Assembly (NCBI GenBank): GCA_027704905.1
Contig: CM051006.1
Coordinates: forward strand, 3,957,271 to 4,021,270
Length of the DNA stretch: 64,000 nt
Source: Muraenolepis orangiensis
Lineage: Eukaryota > Chordata > Actinopteri > Gadiformes > Muraenolepididae
Direction: 5' to 3'
Shown here: positions 1-9,834 of the stretch, one piece after another
How the letters are laid out: each line of letters starts with the position of its first letter
How positions within the stretch are numbered: the stretch's first letter is position 1
Translations under genes and position numbers: made by a program
Notes under the pieces: generated by a model
Seen by the model: only the letters and a program-made list of their open reading frames with translations
Told to the model about the DNA's origin: nothing
The model's database searches: none

Positions 1-29
1 TTATACATTCCGACCATGTCATATCCAGC

Positions 30-105
30 TTCTGGGTGGTGTAGCAGAGAGATGTTTGGTTCTCTCCACTTGAGCCCTGGGTTCAAGTCCAGCAGTGTGC
101 TCTCT
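30..105 (+). repeat. tRNA-derived (SINE-like) sequence
   Basis: An A-box-like TGGTGTAGCAG at 37-47 and a B-box GGTTCAAGTCC at 80-90 have tRNA-like spacing. No full cloverleaf with a CCA-end stem is evident, so this is more likely a SINE head or tRNA pseudogene than a working tRNA. It is duplicated at 2396-2471 (boxes 2403-2413 and 2446-2456). Confidence 0.5.
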
Positions 106-664
106 GCTCATGCAATCAGAAGATTTTAGAAAATAATGTCATTGGAATAATGTCAATTATAACTTCCATATAACCATCTCGTAGGAAACCTCTCTGTGGT
201 GCACTTGATACAGCTGTTGGAGTATAGTCGAGTCCCGTCCAGGTTGTTGTTGTTGTGAGTGTTGACCAAAAGGACAGGGTTTATGGATAAGTGAGAGTAT
301 GAGCGAGAATGGGTTCATCCCATTCAAGGGTTTAGTGAGACTCACCTATTGTGAGGACGGATGAGCCTATTCCACAATGTGTGATTTAATGCTTCAGTTT
401 ACCGTTGTGAGAACGAGTGAAGCTACGAGAGGGTAAATAGGAAGGGGTAAAGATGGTTGAAGCGACTATGAGGTTTTTGTTAACAACAAAATGCCTTCAC
501 ACCTACTGATAGCATCACCCTCATGTGATTCCATTAATTCAGCCATAACTTTAAAACCTTCCACACTACCAACCTCAGTCATCCACACACACACAACCTC
601 ACTACCACTATCTTTCATGCCCACACCACCACCACAAACTAGTTCTATTTTTGAGAAGACTATT

Positions 665-745
665 ACAGGTGGGACTTGAACCAACATCTGCAGGAATGCT
701 TTACCACAGCTGTGTCCACTGGACCACTGAGACATTTGCAGGTCA
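665..745 (-). repeat. tRNA-derived (SINE-like) sequence, reverse strand
   Basis: On the - strand, A-box TGGTCCAGTGG (716-726) and B-box GGTTCAAGTCC (672-682) are spaced as in a tRNA. It lies in opposite orientation to the tRNA-like piece at 30-105, and the pair is duplicated at 3009-3089 (boxes 3060-3070 and 3016-3026). Confidence 0.45.
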
Positions 746-999
746 ATGGTTTGAGGTTATAATTGATTACAATTTACCTGACGATCCAAAAATATTTGTA
801 TTTGTGATGCTTATCAAGGTAAGAGTGCAGATTAGATTCCGCACTCTGTCCTTATGAGTAGATTAAGCTAGTAGAGTTATGCAAGGTTCACCCCTACTAA
901 CCATTGTACCTAGCAGCTGGGTAGTCTAGTCTAGTACTAGTCTTGTTCTAAGTTACTAGTTACCGTGACCAGTAGTCCTCACTGTACCTAGCAGCCGAG

Positions 1000-1170
1000 T
1001 GGTCCAGGCCTTGCGACCCAGAGGGTTTGCGCAGGTAGACTTTGGGTCCAGGTTCAGGATACCCGCATTCTGAGCAGAACCGGGTTTCACCTGGATGGAG
1101 CGGAACTCCAGTGAGCGGAACTCACTGGACCGGCCGATGGTTGGATCTAGAGCTGGTCCTCTCATCTGGA
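1000..1170 (-). pseudogene. FN3-like exon fragment of VSIG10L-like receptor
   Basis: The - strand reads a fibronectin-III-like segment with landmarks RGPALDPTIGRSSEF and ILNLDPKST. It closely matches the + strand exon at 17736-17971 and the fragment at 43675-43772. The segment breaks off after DPKST at 1037, where the duplicated 1-kb block begins. With the Ig exons at 3381-3620 and 4199-4330 it lies in correct N-to-C order on the - strand, so these look like exons of one broken gene. The VSIG10L assignment is tentative: it rests on the Ig/FN3/TM organisation and the neighbouring Siglec-like genes. Confidence 0.5.
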
Positions 1171-1257
1171 TGTCGACTCCTGTTGGGTTAAAAGTTTAGG
1201 GTTGGATGTTTAGGGTTCAGATGTAGGAGGGTTAAGCACAGTTCTGCGTACAGCAAG

Positions 1258-1665
1258 CTTGCAAAGATCCACGACAGGTAATGGTTAGTAGGGTGAGGTT
1301 AGTAGGGTTGGTAGGTTAGGGTTAGTTATAGTGGGTTGGTATAGTTAGTAGGGTAGGATTAGTTAGTAGGGTGAGTAGGGTAGGGTTAGTATAGTTAGTA
1401 GGGTAGGGTTAGTTAGTAGGGTAAGTAGAGTTAGTAGGGTAGGGTTAGTTAGTATGGTTAGTATAGTAAGTAGGGTTAGTAGAGTTAGTAGGGAAGGGTT
1501 AGTTAGTAGGGTAAGTATAGTTAGTAGGGTAGGCTTAGTTAGTAGGGTAAGTAGAGTTACTAGGGTAGGGTTAGTTAGTAGGGTTTGTAGAGTTAGTAGG
1601 GTAGGGTTAGTTAGTAGTGTTTGTAGAGTTAGTAGGGTAGGGTTAGATAGTAGGGTTCTGTTTAA
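1258..1665 (+). repeat. GTTAGTAGGGTAGG-type minisatellite
   Basis: This is about 400 bp of degenerate tandem GTTAGTAGGGT units with a telomere-like TTAGGG flavour. The 105-aa ORF through it is a by-product of the repeat. The tract is internal and irregular, so it is not a telomere. Confidence 0.85.
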
Positions 1666-1839
1666 GGTGGTAAGGTTTCTCCCGCCTCACTTTCTGTGTA
1701 AAACACAACAAACACAAAATAGGGGGAGGTGTACTAAGTTAGTAGTTACCGTGACCAGTAGTCCTTACTAACCACTGTACCTATCAGCCGGGAGAACCAG
1801 GCCTTGTATTAAGTTACTAGTTACTGTAACTAGTAGTTT

Positions 1840-2210
1840 CTCTGGCCTGGACCCAAAGTGGTGGAATGAACTCCCCACGGATGTCAGGACTGCAGAGTCA
1901 CTGCCCATCTTCTGCAGCAGGCTGAAAACTCACCTCTTAAGGAAACACTTTACCTGGATCCTTCCACCTAGCGCGTCTTCTTATCACTTTTCACTAGCGT
2001 ACTAGCGCCTTTCTTAGTCGATTGTCTGTTAGTAAGTTAGATTGTTCTATTGTTGCCAACTTATTGTACATTTACCTGAGCACTGGTTCAGTTCTTGGAG
2101 ACTTGAAATGCAGTTATGACTGTTGATGAGTTGTTCTCTTGCCTACCTTTGTTGAATACACTATTGCAAGTCGCTTTGGACAAAAGCATCTGCTAAATGA
2201 CGTAATGTAG
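1840..2210 (+). mobile_element. L2-type LINE 3' fragment
   Basis: A + strand frame from about 1855 encodes the end of an L2-like reverse transcriptase (WWNELPTDVRTAESLPIF), closely resembling the end of the - strand L2 at 34551. It is followed at about 2145-2210 by the L2/HAmo-type tail AAGTCGCTTTGGACAAAAGC and CTGCTAAATGACGTAATG. The copy is 5'-truncated and cannot encode a working protein. Confidence 0.75.
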
Positions 2211-2366
2211 TACTTACTACCTATGTCATATTTTTTTATATATTTTTTCAAAATATATTTAATTTTATTTTTATACTTATCAAGGCGAGGGCAGATTAGA
2301 TTCAACACTTTGTCCTGGTGAGTAGATTAAGCAAGTCAAACAATGTCATGTGAATTGTGATGTCAA

Positions 2367-3380
2367 TTATACATTCCGACCATGTCATATCCAGCTTCTG
2401 GGTGGTGTAGCAGAGAGATGTTTGGTTCTCTCCACTTGAGCCCTGGGTTCAAGTCCAGCAGTGTGCTCTCTGCTCATGCAATCAGAAGATTTTAGAAAAT
2501 AATGTCATTGGAATAATGTCAATTATAACTTCCATATAACCATCTCGTAGGAAACCTCTCTGTGGTGCACTTGATACAGCTGTTGGAGTATAGTCGAGTC
2601 CCGTCCAGGTTGTTGTTGTTGTGAGTGTTGACCAAAAGGACAGGGTTTATGGATAAGTGAGAGTATGAGCGAGAATGGGTTCATCCCATTCAAGGGTTTA
2701 GTGAGACTCACCTATTGTGAGGACGGATGAGCCTATTCCACAATGTGTGATTTAATGCTTCAGTTTACCGTTGTGAGAACGAGTGAAGCTACGAGAGGGT
2801 AAATAGGAAGGGGTAAAGATGGTTGAAGCGACTATGAGGTTTTTGTTAACAACAAAATGCCTTCACACCTACTGATAGCATCACCCTCATGTGATTCCAT
2901 TAATTCAGCCATAACTTTAAAACCATCCACACACACACAACCTCACTACCACTATCTTTCATGCCCACACCACCACCACAAACTAGTTCTATTTTTGAGA
3001 AGACTATTACAGGTGGGACTTGAACCAACATCTGCAGGAATGCTTTACCACAGCTGTGTCCACTGGACCACTGAGACATTTGCAGGTCAATGGTTTGAGG
3101 TTATAATTGATTACAATTTACCTGACGATCCAAAAATATTTGTATTTGTGATGCTTATCAAGGTAAGAGTGCAGATTAGATTCCGCACTCTGTCCTTATG
3201 AGTAGATTAAGCTAGTAGAGTTATGCAAGGTTCACCCCTACTAACCATTGTACCTAGCAGCTGGGTAGTCTAGTCTAGTACTAGTCTTGTTCTAAGTTAC
3301 TAGTTACCGTGACCAGTAGTCCTCACTGTACCTAGCAGCCGAGTGGTCCAGGCCTTGCGACCCAGAGGGTTTGCGCAGGT
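2367..3380. repeat. Direct-repeat block, copy B
   Basis: This is the second copy of the 1-1036 block. The offset is 2366 bp at the left end and 2344 bp at the right end, because of a 22-bp deletion. The high identity indicates a recent local duplication. Confidence 0.9.
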
Positions 3381-3620
3381 GCAGGTGAACCGGTCCCTCA
3401 GGAATTCACTGACGTTGAAGTGTCACACAGTGAGCAGCGTGGTGTTGGCACTGATCTGGTGACGGTTGCCGCTGGTGACGGCCTGGCCCCCCTCCCGGAG
3501 CCAGGTAACCACGGCGTCGGGCACCGCGTGACTCACACATGCCATGGTGACGGCGATCCTTCCATCCAAGCCCAACCCAACCCCCACTCTCGGTAGGAAC
3601 TCCACCGGCTGACCTGGGAG
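3381..3620 (-). pseudogene. Ig-like domain exon, VSIG10L-like gene, with in-frame stop
   Basis: Read on the - strand after a CCCAG acceptor near 3622, this exon encodes one Ig domain. Landmarks are IAVTMACVSHAVPDAVVTW (first Cys, then Trp), REGGQAVTSGNRHQIS, ANTTLLTV, and HFNVSEFLRDRFTC (second Cys). A TGA at 3423-3425 interrupts the frame just before HFNVSEF, so this copy is probably a pseudogene. At 3380 the exon is joined abruptly to the duplicated 1-kb block. Position and strand fit the FN3 fragment at 1000-1170 and the Ig fragment at 4199-4330. Confidence 0.55.
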
Positions 3621-3676
3621 TCACACCCAAGACTTATACATTTACTTCTGCTTTTTGCCCCATTTGCCATACAGTA

Positions 3677-3677
<1 letters not shown>

Positions 3678-3721
<44 letters not shown>

Positions 3722-3722
3722 T
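3678..3722. repeat. (TA)n microsatellite
   Basis: About 45 bp of pure TA dinucleotide sits within AT-rich sequence (3640-4150) in which I see no gene. The tail-like motif GGGGAGTAAG at about 3927 resembles one at about 27450. Confidence 0.95.
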
Positions 3723-4198
3723 GTATCATTCAACAGTCACTGTATTGTTATTTATTAATAGTATTGTTATAGTATAGTGTTGTTTATACTGTAGTAAAGC
3801 ATGTGGCAAGTGGGTAGTATATAGTGTTTTTTATAGTATATAGTACTATAGTATATAATAAGTAGTATATAGTGCTGTTTATAGAATTGCATAGTATTGT
3901 ATTGTTTAGTATAGCATAGTTTAGTGGGGAGTAAGTATTCCATTGTACTTAATAAAAAATGAAAATCAAAATATTGAATTTATGTACTGAACATGTTGAA
4001 ATATTTACATGTTCATGGCCAAATGTAAATGTTAAATGTTATTGTGCTGAATGTGTACGCCTTAAAACACTTCTGTGCTAAAATGTAATCGTGCTGTCAT
4101 GTGTTAAAAAAATAATGTAAGTGTTCAAATGTGTAACTAAATGTGAAACTATTTCCGTGCTAAAATGTTTGCGCGTTGAAATGGTGGTTTCGTCGTAC

Positions 4199-4330
4199 GC
4201 GCCGTGACGTTGCAGCTCGACGTCAGCAGCGGGTGCAGGCCGCGGCAGACCACGGTTTTCCAATCCAGGTCCTCAGAAGGTGCCAGCGTCAGGTGGAGGT
4301 CTCCGGCCGCCGCGCTCGCGTTGCTGCTAA
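4199..4330 (-). pseudogene. Ig-like exon fragment cut by Harbinger element
   Basis: The - strand frame reads SSNASAAAGDLHLTLAPSED, then LDWKTVVCRGLHPLLTSSCN and VTA, ending at a possible GTACGA donor at 4198. This resembles the end of an Ig domain with N-glycosylation sequons. Its 5' side is cut at 4331 by the terminal inverted repeat of the Harbinger element. Sequence beyond the other Harbinger end (9215) is hAT DNA rather than the missing half of this exon, so the gene is broken here. Family assignment is tentative. Confidence 0.5.
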
Positions 4331-5582
4331 AGGCCCCGTCACACCATAACGTTCTGGTCAGCGTTTGAGGAAACGTTGGTAATCGTCCGTGGTCGCTGGT
4401 ATAGCGCCAGAAGAGCGTTGTGTGAAAGCTGGTGAACGCTGGTAATCGTCGGTGATCGTCGGTGATCCGCTGGTCCGAAAATAAAGTTTTGAACATGCAC
4501 AAAAGTTCTCATGGAGACCAGCGTTCAACGTTTAACGTTAAACGCTGGTGAACGCTGGAGAACGATGAAGAACATTCATGGAACGTTGAACTAACGTTAG
4601 CTGAACGTTGCACGCGTTCGGCAAACGTTAGTCAGTCGTTACCCTAGCGTTACTTGGTTGTTATTAAATTGTTCACAATCTTTGCATTGCAGTGAACGAG
4701 TCACTGGCGACCTGTCAACGACCACTGAACGGACCCCTAGCGTACGCAGCGTGTTAATAGCGTCAAACGAACGTCATATGGCGTCCAATGAGCGTCAAGT
4801 GAGCGTTTCCCGAACGTCCATGCATGTGGGTATATAAACCGATGCTTTTAAAGCAGGGTTCAGTTGATGTTGGGCTGCCGTAGAGTACACCCGCCATGGA
4901 GGATCCAGAAAGACTAAGGAGGGTATATATGCTTGCCATAGCCCAGCATGACTTAGATGTACTGAACCTAAACATAGCTCAGCACATCGAGGGACCTCGC
5001 CCGCAGAGAAAAAGACCCGACGAAGACGACAGTGCTGGACTAAACCATGGATCTTGAGGCGCCACGAGTTTGGACTGTACGACCAACTCATGGTTGAGCT
5101 TCGCCGGGAGGACCCCAGTTCTTTCACGAACTTCATGCGCATGCCACCAGAAATGTTCGATGAGATCCTTCAGCGTGTCAGAGGCAGATTGACAAAGCAG
5201 CAGACCTTCTACCGAGAGCCCCTCGAGCCTGGCCTGAAACTGGCGGTGACACTGCGACATCTGGGTCCAAGTATGCAGACATGAAGTTTGGGAGGCGCGT
5301 TCCATCCAACACAATCTCCGTGGTGGTCCGTGAAGTGTGCCAGGCGATCGTTGACGAATATCTGGACGAAGTGATGACCCCTCCAAGCACTCCTGAAGCC
5401 TGGCGGGAGATTGCCAACCAGTTCATGACAAAGTGGAACTTCCCTCACTGTTGCGGTGCCCTACGTTGCCTGCAGATGCCCCAACTCTTCAGGATCAACG
5501 TACTACAATTACAAGGGATTCTACTCCGTGGTGATGATGGCCCTGGTGGACGCACATTACAAGTTCATCTGGGCAGATGTTG

Positions 5583-5693
5583 GTGGGAAGTGTTCTTTCA
5601 CATAATATCTTTAATTGAGATTGAAATAAATAATTTTTGGTGTTATTATTTGTAGTGGTTATTTGTACTGGTGATGTAATTTGTGTTCTTCAG
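5583..5693 (+). other. Intron in Harbinger transposase
   Basis: The GT at 5583 and AG at 5692-5693 precisely restore the conserved reading ADVGKGAASDAQIY. The intervening sequence is AT-rich and codes for nothing similar to the family. This is a genuine ancestral transposon intron, not a deletion scar. Confidence 0.8.
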
Positions 5694-6085
5694 GGAAAGG
5701 AGCAGCATCCGACGCACAAATATACAACGGGTCTGAGCTGAAAGACTGCATCGATGATGGCTCTATTGGCTTCCCACCAGCCGAACCCCTGACCAACGAC
5801 AACGAGGATGTGCCGTACTACCTCATCGGTGACGACGCGTTCGCCTTGAGGCCCAACATGATGAAGCTGTACTCGCACCGTGGAATGATCGACGACGAGA
5901 AGATCTTCAATTACAGGCTGTCAAGGGCACGTTGTGTGGTCGGAAATGCCTTTGGCATCCTTGCCAATAGGGTCCAGGTTCTCCTCACCACCATGAACCA
6001 TGCTCCCGCACATGCATGTGCATGTGTTTGCACAATCTCATGCGTATGCGGTATCCACGTCAACAGAACATTAGAATGGACCGAG

Positions 6086-6909
6086 TGTTACGCCCTCCCC
6101 CGAGGTGTTCTTCTAGGGTACAGGGGGAGTCGCAACAGCCTACCTAAACACAGTGGGCAAGTGTAAACAATGTATGGGGTTTGGGGTAAACCCTGGTGTG
6201 GGGCACCCAAAACTAAAGACTCAAACAGAAAGCAGTGTTAAACAGGTATTAAATAGTTGAATTAACTATTTTCACCAACAAAAGAAAAAGGAACAACAGG
6301 CAATCACAAACAGGAGCAACATACAGACTAAATCAAAAACTCTACGAGGACAGGAGAGGCAAAACAAACTAACAATTTGCTAAGGACAGCTAGACAGAGG
6401 GTTTGGAACAGGGAGAAGGGCGCCCTAGTGTGTATAGACAAAGAAAACTACTACGTGATGCAGTGTAGACCCCAGGGTTTCTTACCTAGCCCTTCTCCCA
6501 GGCTGGTGAACAAAAACACAAACAAAAGGAATCCTACACTACTCTAAAAAGGGTTGCAAAGGCCGGAAACCAAAAACAGGAACAAATAAATGCTCAACAC
6601 ATGATAGTAAACTATATGGCAAAATATAGTTACTTCGCCCAAAAGTTATCTCAATATTTCAGTACTGTCAACCGCCCAAAGTACCTCTACCTCTCTCCTT
6701 CCTCCCTTGACAAAATAACTGAGACATTTTATAGGACACCACATGGCAGAGGGATAATTGATAAGTGGACACAGGTGGTGGATGATTGATCGTTTTCTGG
6801 GGGGGGGAGGAACCACAAGGCACCACACGCATCACTTTCGGCCACCTGAGGGAGACAAACGGGACAAGGACACAGACAGGACAGCAGCAAAACATACAGG
6901 AACGTAACA
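6086..6909. mobile_element. Solo LTR (824 bp) nested in transposase
   Basis: The sequence begins TGTTACGCC and ends CGTAACA, giving TG..CA ends with a short inverted repeat. It is flanked by the 5-bp target duplication CCGAG (6081-6085 and 6910-6914). Removing it plus one CCGAG joins RMDR directly to DDNHQVIPGQW of the transposase, which confirms the boundaries. No internal gag/pol sequence is present, so this is a solo LTR of an unassigned LTR retroelement. Confidence 0.88.
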
Positions 6910-7332
6910 CCGAGATGATGACAATCATCAAGTGATTCCTGGACAATGGAGAAGACAGCGCAATCTGGAGGACACCGTCAACGTCAGAGGGCCCAACGTG
7001 GATAATAGACAGGGGAAGCGCCAGAGGAACATCCTGAAACACTGGTGTAACTCGGAGGCTGGTGCTGTTCCATGGCAGATGGATATGTTATGAGGACTCT
7101 TGTGACATGGACAATGTGTGTGGATGTTTCTAAGTTCTAAGTTCTAAGTATGTTTCAAATAATAAACATTAAGAAACACAAATTCAGTGTCAAATTTCAC
7201 AGTAATAACAGTACATCAATATAACATTATATATATTAATAAACAAATATATATATTAATATATGTATTATAAACAATGAACTTGAATGAACAATGAACA
7301 ATGAACAATGTTTAATGAACAATGAAATGTCT

Positions 7333-7928
7333 TGTCAGGATTGGCAGTTCTGCCTCACATCCCTCGTCCAGGTAGCCACGCCCCCTATCATGTCCCGCAT
7401 TTATGTCATCGTTTCCCCAGCCCTCATCCAGGTAGCCACGGCCCCTATCACGTACCGCATTCCTGTCATCGTTTCCCAGCCCTCGTCCTGATAGCCACGC
7501 CCCCTTGTTAGTGCTCCCCCGCAGCTGCAGCGCATCACCGTTAATTTCCCCCTCATGTTTTCCTGCCCGTCTTATTGGCTGCCTGGGGCCACCTGTTATG
7601 TTCCGTGTGTTTAAATAGGCGGCGTCTTCTTTTGTTTCGGCGCTGGTTCTGTATATTATATATTATATATGCTGTCTCGTTGTGTTATGCCGAGTACTTG
7701 TTTCATGTGTATGAACAAGCGTCACGTTCCACGTCATGCCACCGTCAGGTTTTTTGTAGTTATGTCTTTTGCTTTTGAGCTTCATGCATTTTCCATCTAA
7801 GTGATTTTTGTGTTACTGTATACAGTAAAGAATCTTTATTTGGATACGTGTGTCATCGTGTCGTGCATTTGGGTTCTCCTCCTAAGTCCCCGTTCCTCCT
7901 CATTCTCCCCACGTCGTTACGCGTGACA
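7333..7928. mobile_element. Solo LTR (596 bp) nested in Harbinger
   Basis: It begins TGTCAGGATTGG and ends ACGCGTGACA, and is flanked by the 5-bp duplication TGTCT (7328-7332 and 7929-7933). Inside are a TTTAAATAGG box near 7609 and an AGTAAAG polyadenylation-like signal near 7826, consistent with a + strand LTR. No coding region of an LTR element is present. The interval 7094-7327 between the transposase and this LTR shows no gene. Confidence 0.85.
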
Positions 7929-7975
7929 TGTCTTTCAGTTATTATTCAATAACGTAGTCCAATTATATGATTACG

Positions 7976-8749
7976 TCAGTATTTCTGACAACCAGATTCA
8001 CAGGCCTGCAGGTGTATCATGTAGGCAGGGTCCGCGGAGTTGAAGACCGAAATGGCTTGGGGGGGGGGTAGCGGTCCCCACTCACTGGGAGGTGGCTGCC
8101 AACCTCCGTGCTGTGACTGGCACTCGCTCTGGCTCTGACTCGGCCTCTTGATCGGGGGGTGCAACGAGGTCGTGTCACCAGTGCCACTGAAAATACACCG
8201 TAAGGAAAATCAGTCAGATGATTTCTTCGAGTGGAGACGAGTGATTTTGATCAATGTTTGAACCGACTCCAACTTGATCTAATTGTACTTTTGATCAACT
8301 TTCGTGCCTGCTATTGGTCAATTTCAGTAATGAGGCAAGACGGGGATATACGACGCTTCGCCAACGCACCAATTCTAGTTCTAATTGAAAGTAATGGGAA
8401 TAATTAAGCTCACTATGACTGAGTCGAGGGCTGTATGGAGGGAGGTCTATTGGACCGGTCTTCACTGTCGTCGTCGGTTGAATCCGACTCGCAGAAGGGC
8501 CTCAGGACCTTGTTGAAGCCTTTCCGGGCCCGACGAAAGTCTTTGACACTCAGCCCCAGCAGCACACTTTTGACGTAGGCGACGTAGGTGGTCCTCTCGG
8601 TGACTTGCTCGGAAGGCGGGAGTTGCTCACGCAGCATCGTCATCATCTCGCCGCTCTCCTTGGCCTTCCTCTGGAGGGTCTCTGTGTCGGAGGACACCGA
8701 CAGGGCTGGGGTGGGTTGACGTTCTACGACGGGGACGGGGTCAGACACA
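7976..8749 (-). CDS. Harbinger Myb/BESS-like accessory protein, 3' exons
   Basis: Two - strand exons splice cleanly. Exon 8414-8749 ends in a split codon at GTGAGC (intron 8187-8413) and joins exon 7976-8186 after TTTTCAG, reading STQSYGTGDTTSLHPPIK across the junction. The first part carries a BESS-like helix (YVAYVKSVLLGLSVKDFRRA, residues about 55-75) and an acidic stretch (SDSTDDDSED). The second part is Gln/Ser/Pro-rich, ending ACESGCQKY. Harbinger elements typically carry such a DNA-binding helper convergent to the transposase. The N-terminal Myb/MADF domain is not visible upstream, where an LTR-like fragment lies at 8830-8931, so the gene is probably 5'-truncated. Confidence 0.6.
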
Positions 8750-8829
8750 CGCTAATAGTTTTCAGGGGTGTCTTACTTGGTCGCTGGTACACGCTCATGC
8801 GTTAGTCACACGCTAATTCATGCGTTATT

Positions 8830-8931
8830 CATGGCGTTCTAGGGTGAGCGTGTACATCTGGCGTGTGCCAGCGCACGTGGCTTGGCCACGCCCCCTGACA
8901 ACCACCGTAACCGTGACAGTTCTTCTGGATA
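8830..8931. mobile_element. LTR fragment, same family as 36317-36737
   Basis: The end GGCCACGCCCCCTGACAACC and ACCGTAACCGTGACA closely matches the end of the solo LTR at 36317-36737. No target duplication is visible, so this is a partial copy within the Harbinger interior. Confidence 0.5.
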
Positions 8932-9217
8932 TTGAACAGTGCACATCATGCCGCCAAGAGGGAAAAAGCGTGTGAGGGGGGTTTAACGTTAAACGTTGAA
9001 GAACGCTGGTCTCCATGAGAACTTTTGTGCATGTTCAAAACTTTATTTTCTCCGCCGATCACCGGCGATCACCGACGATTACCGACGATTACCGACGATT
9101 ACCAGCGTTCACCAGCGTTCACACAACGCTCTTCTGGCGCTATACCAGCGACCACGGACGATTACCAACGTTTCCTCAAACGCTGACCAGAACGTTAGGG
9201 TGTGACGGGGCCTTTAA

Positions 9218-9628
9218 GGAAAAGTCTTAACGCAGCTTTATGAGAGGAAAACACTTAATGTAAGATAACTTCCGTAATAGTAGGATTTAGGTTTTGATAT
9301 TTTGACAGGTGAAAGTGCTAATGACAATACATATGCCAGAGACATTTGGTGATTATTGATCGCTGTTTTGGAACTTTAAGTTACGTTAAGCCTTTTCACA
9401 TATCGTTTTAGACCGTCCCTTTCATCGATAGCCTGTGTGGTGGTGCTGTGTTGGTCTGTTACTTCACTACATGGACGCTGCTTTACCAACAATGGTCAAC
9501 TTGGAAATTGGCTGCGACAATCTGATCTGCCTAAATGAGATAACGCATAAAGTGACTGCCTCCGTGACGTCCGTCTGACTAGAACAACCATGTCTATCAC
9601 CGTGTGATAGACACGGTTCGCCACTGAT
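9218..9628 (+). mobile_element. hAT (ZMYM1/TTF-type) element, 3' end only
   Basis: The sequence matches 38190-38530 and 47570-47860 and ends with the inverted repeat CGCCACTG followed by the 8-bp flank ATATATAC (9629-9636). The same ATATATAC flanks the 5' end of the related copy at 37016. These are therefore probably two halves of one ancestral insertion carried by the duplication. The 5' part here is replaced by the Harbinger end. Confidence 0.7.
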
Positions 9629-9834
9629 ATATACCATTACTAATACTAATAACAAAACATATTGCACTATAGTATATAATAGCAGTGTATTAGTAGTATT
9701 AGTGGTTTACTTACTGAGCTGGTACGCAGAAAGCACAGTACAGGGTATATTATTATATATTAAATAGTAGTATATTAGTAGCATATGAGCCGTAGTATTG
9801 GTTGTATTAGTTCGAGCATCAGTAGTATATTTAC

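Larger units (their letters stand above)
1..1036. repeat. Direct-repeat block, copy A (about 1 kb)
   Basis: Positions 1-1036 recur at 2367-3380, nearly identical except for a 22-bp deletion near 2927 in the second copy. The block contains tRNA-like pol III boxes in both orientations and no convincing protein gene. Its right edge reads TTTGCGCAGGT in both copies, but it is then joined to different host sequence: FN3-like exon here and Ig-like exon at 3381. The small ORFs inside it are duplicated with it and look non-coding. Confidence 0.9.
4896..7093 (+). pseudogene. Harbinger (HARBI1-type) DDE transposase, disrupted
   Basis: The likely start is ATG 4896 (MEDPERLRRVYMLAIAQHD). HEFGLYDQLMVELRREDP and FLRM-type helix sequence follow from 5054. 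The gene contains a 111-bp intron (5583-5693, GTGGGA..TTCAG). Removing it joins IWADVG to KGAASDAQIYN, the family's conserved block around the second Asp. Further landmarks are GFPPAEPLTNDNEDVPYY, LIGDDAFALRPNMMK and IFNYRLSRARCVV, with the C-terminal piece VIPGQWRRQRNLEDTVNVRG at 6917-7093. Defects are a frameshift near 5040, another near 5263, and loss of the GALDGKH segment near 5460 (first catalytic Asp). A further shift lies near 6010, and an 824-bp LTR is inserted at 6086. It is a dead copy. Confidence 0.9.
4331..9214 (+). mobile_element. PIF/Harbinger DNA transposon, 4.9 kb
   Basis: The element is bounded by near-identical inverted repeats of roughly 220 bp: AGGCCCCGTCACACC from 4331, and its complement ending at 9214. 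Subterminal direct repeats of the ACCGACGATT type lie inside both ends. TAA flanks both ends (4328-4330 and 9215-9217), a typical Harbinger target. It carries a transposase gene (+, 4896-7093) and a convergent Myb/BESS-like gene (-, 7976-8749), the usual two-gene Harbinger layout. Two solo LTRs are nested at 6086-6909 and 7333-7928. Frameshifts and a catalytic-site deletion mean it cannot move by itself. The two outer flanks do not belong together (see findings). Confidence 0.92.

Noticed and set aside
30..105. Functional tRNA gene
   Set aside because: A and B boxes are present, but I could not fold a convincing acceptor stem or anticodon arm. The piece is duplicated within a repeat block.
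1258..1665. Telomere or interstitial telomeric repeat
   Set aside because: Units are irregular GTTAGTAGGG(T) with changing spacing rather than TTAGGG arrays. Other TTAGGG-like tracts (23230-23500, 58640-58885) are equally degenerate.
8996..9230. Two short + strand ORFs rich in ITDDYRRLP repeats
   Set aside because: They are translations of the subterminal direct repeats of the Harbinger TIR. The mirror ORF occurs at 4149-4502.
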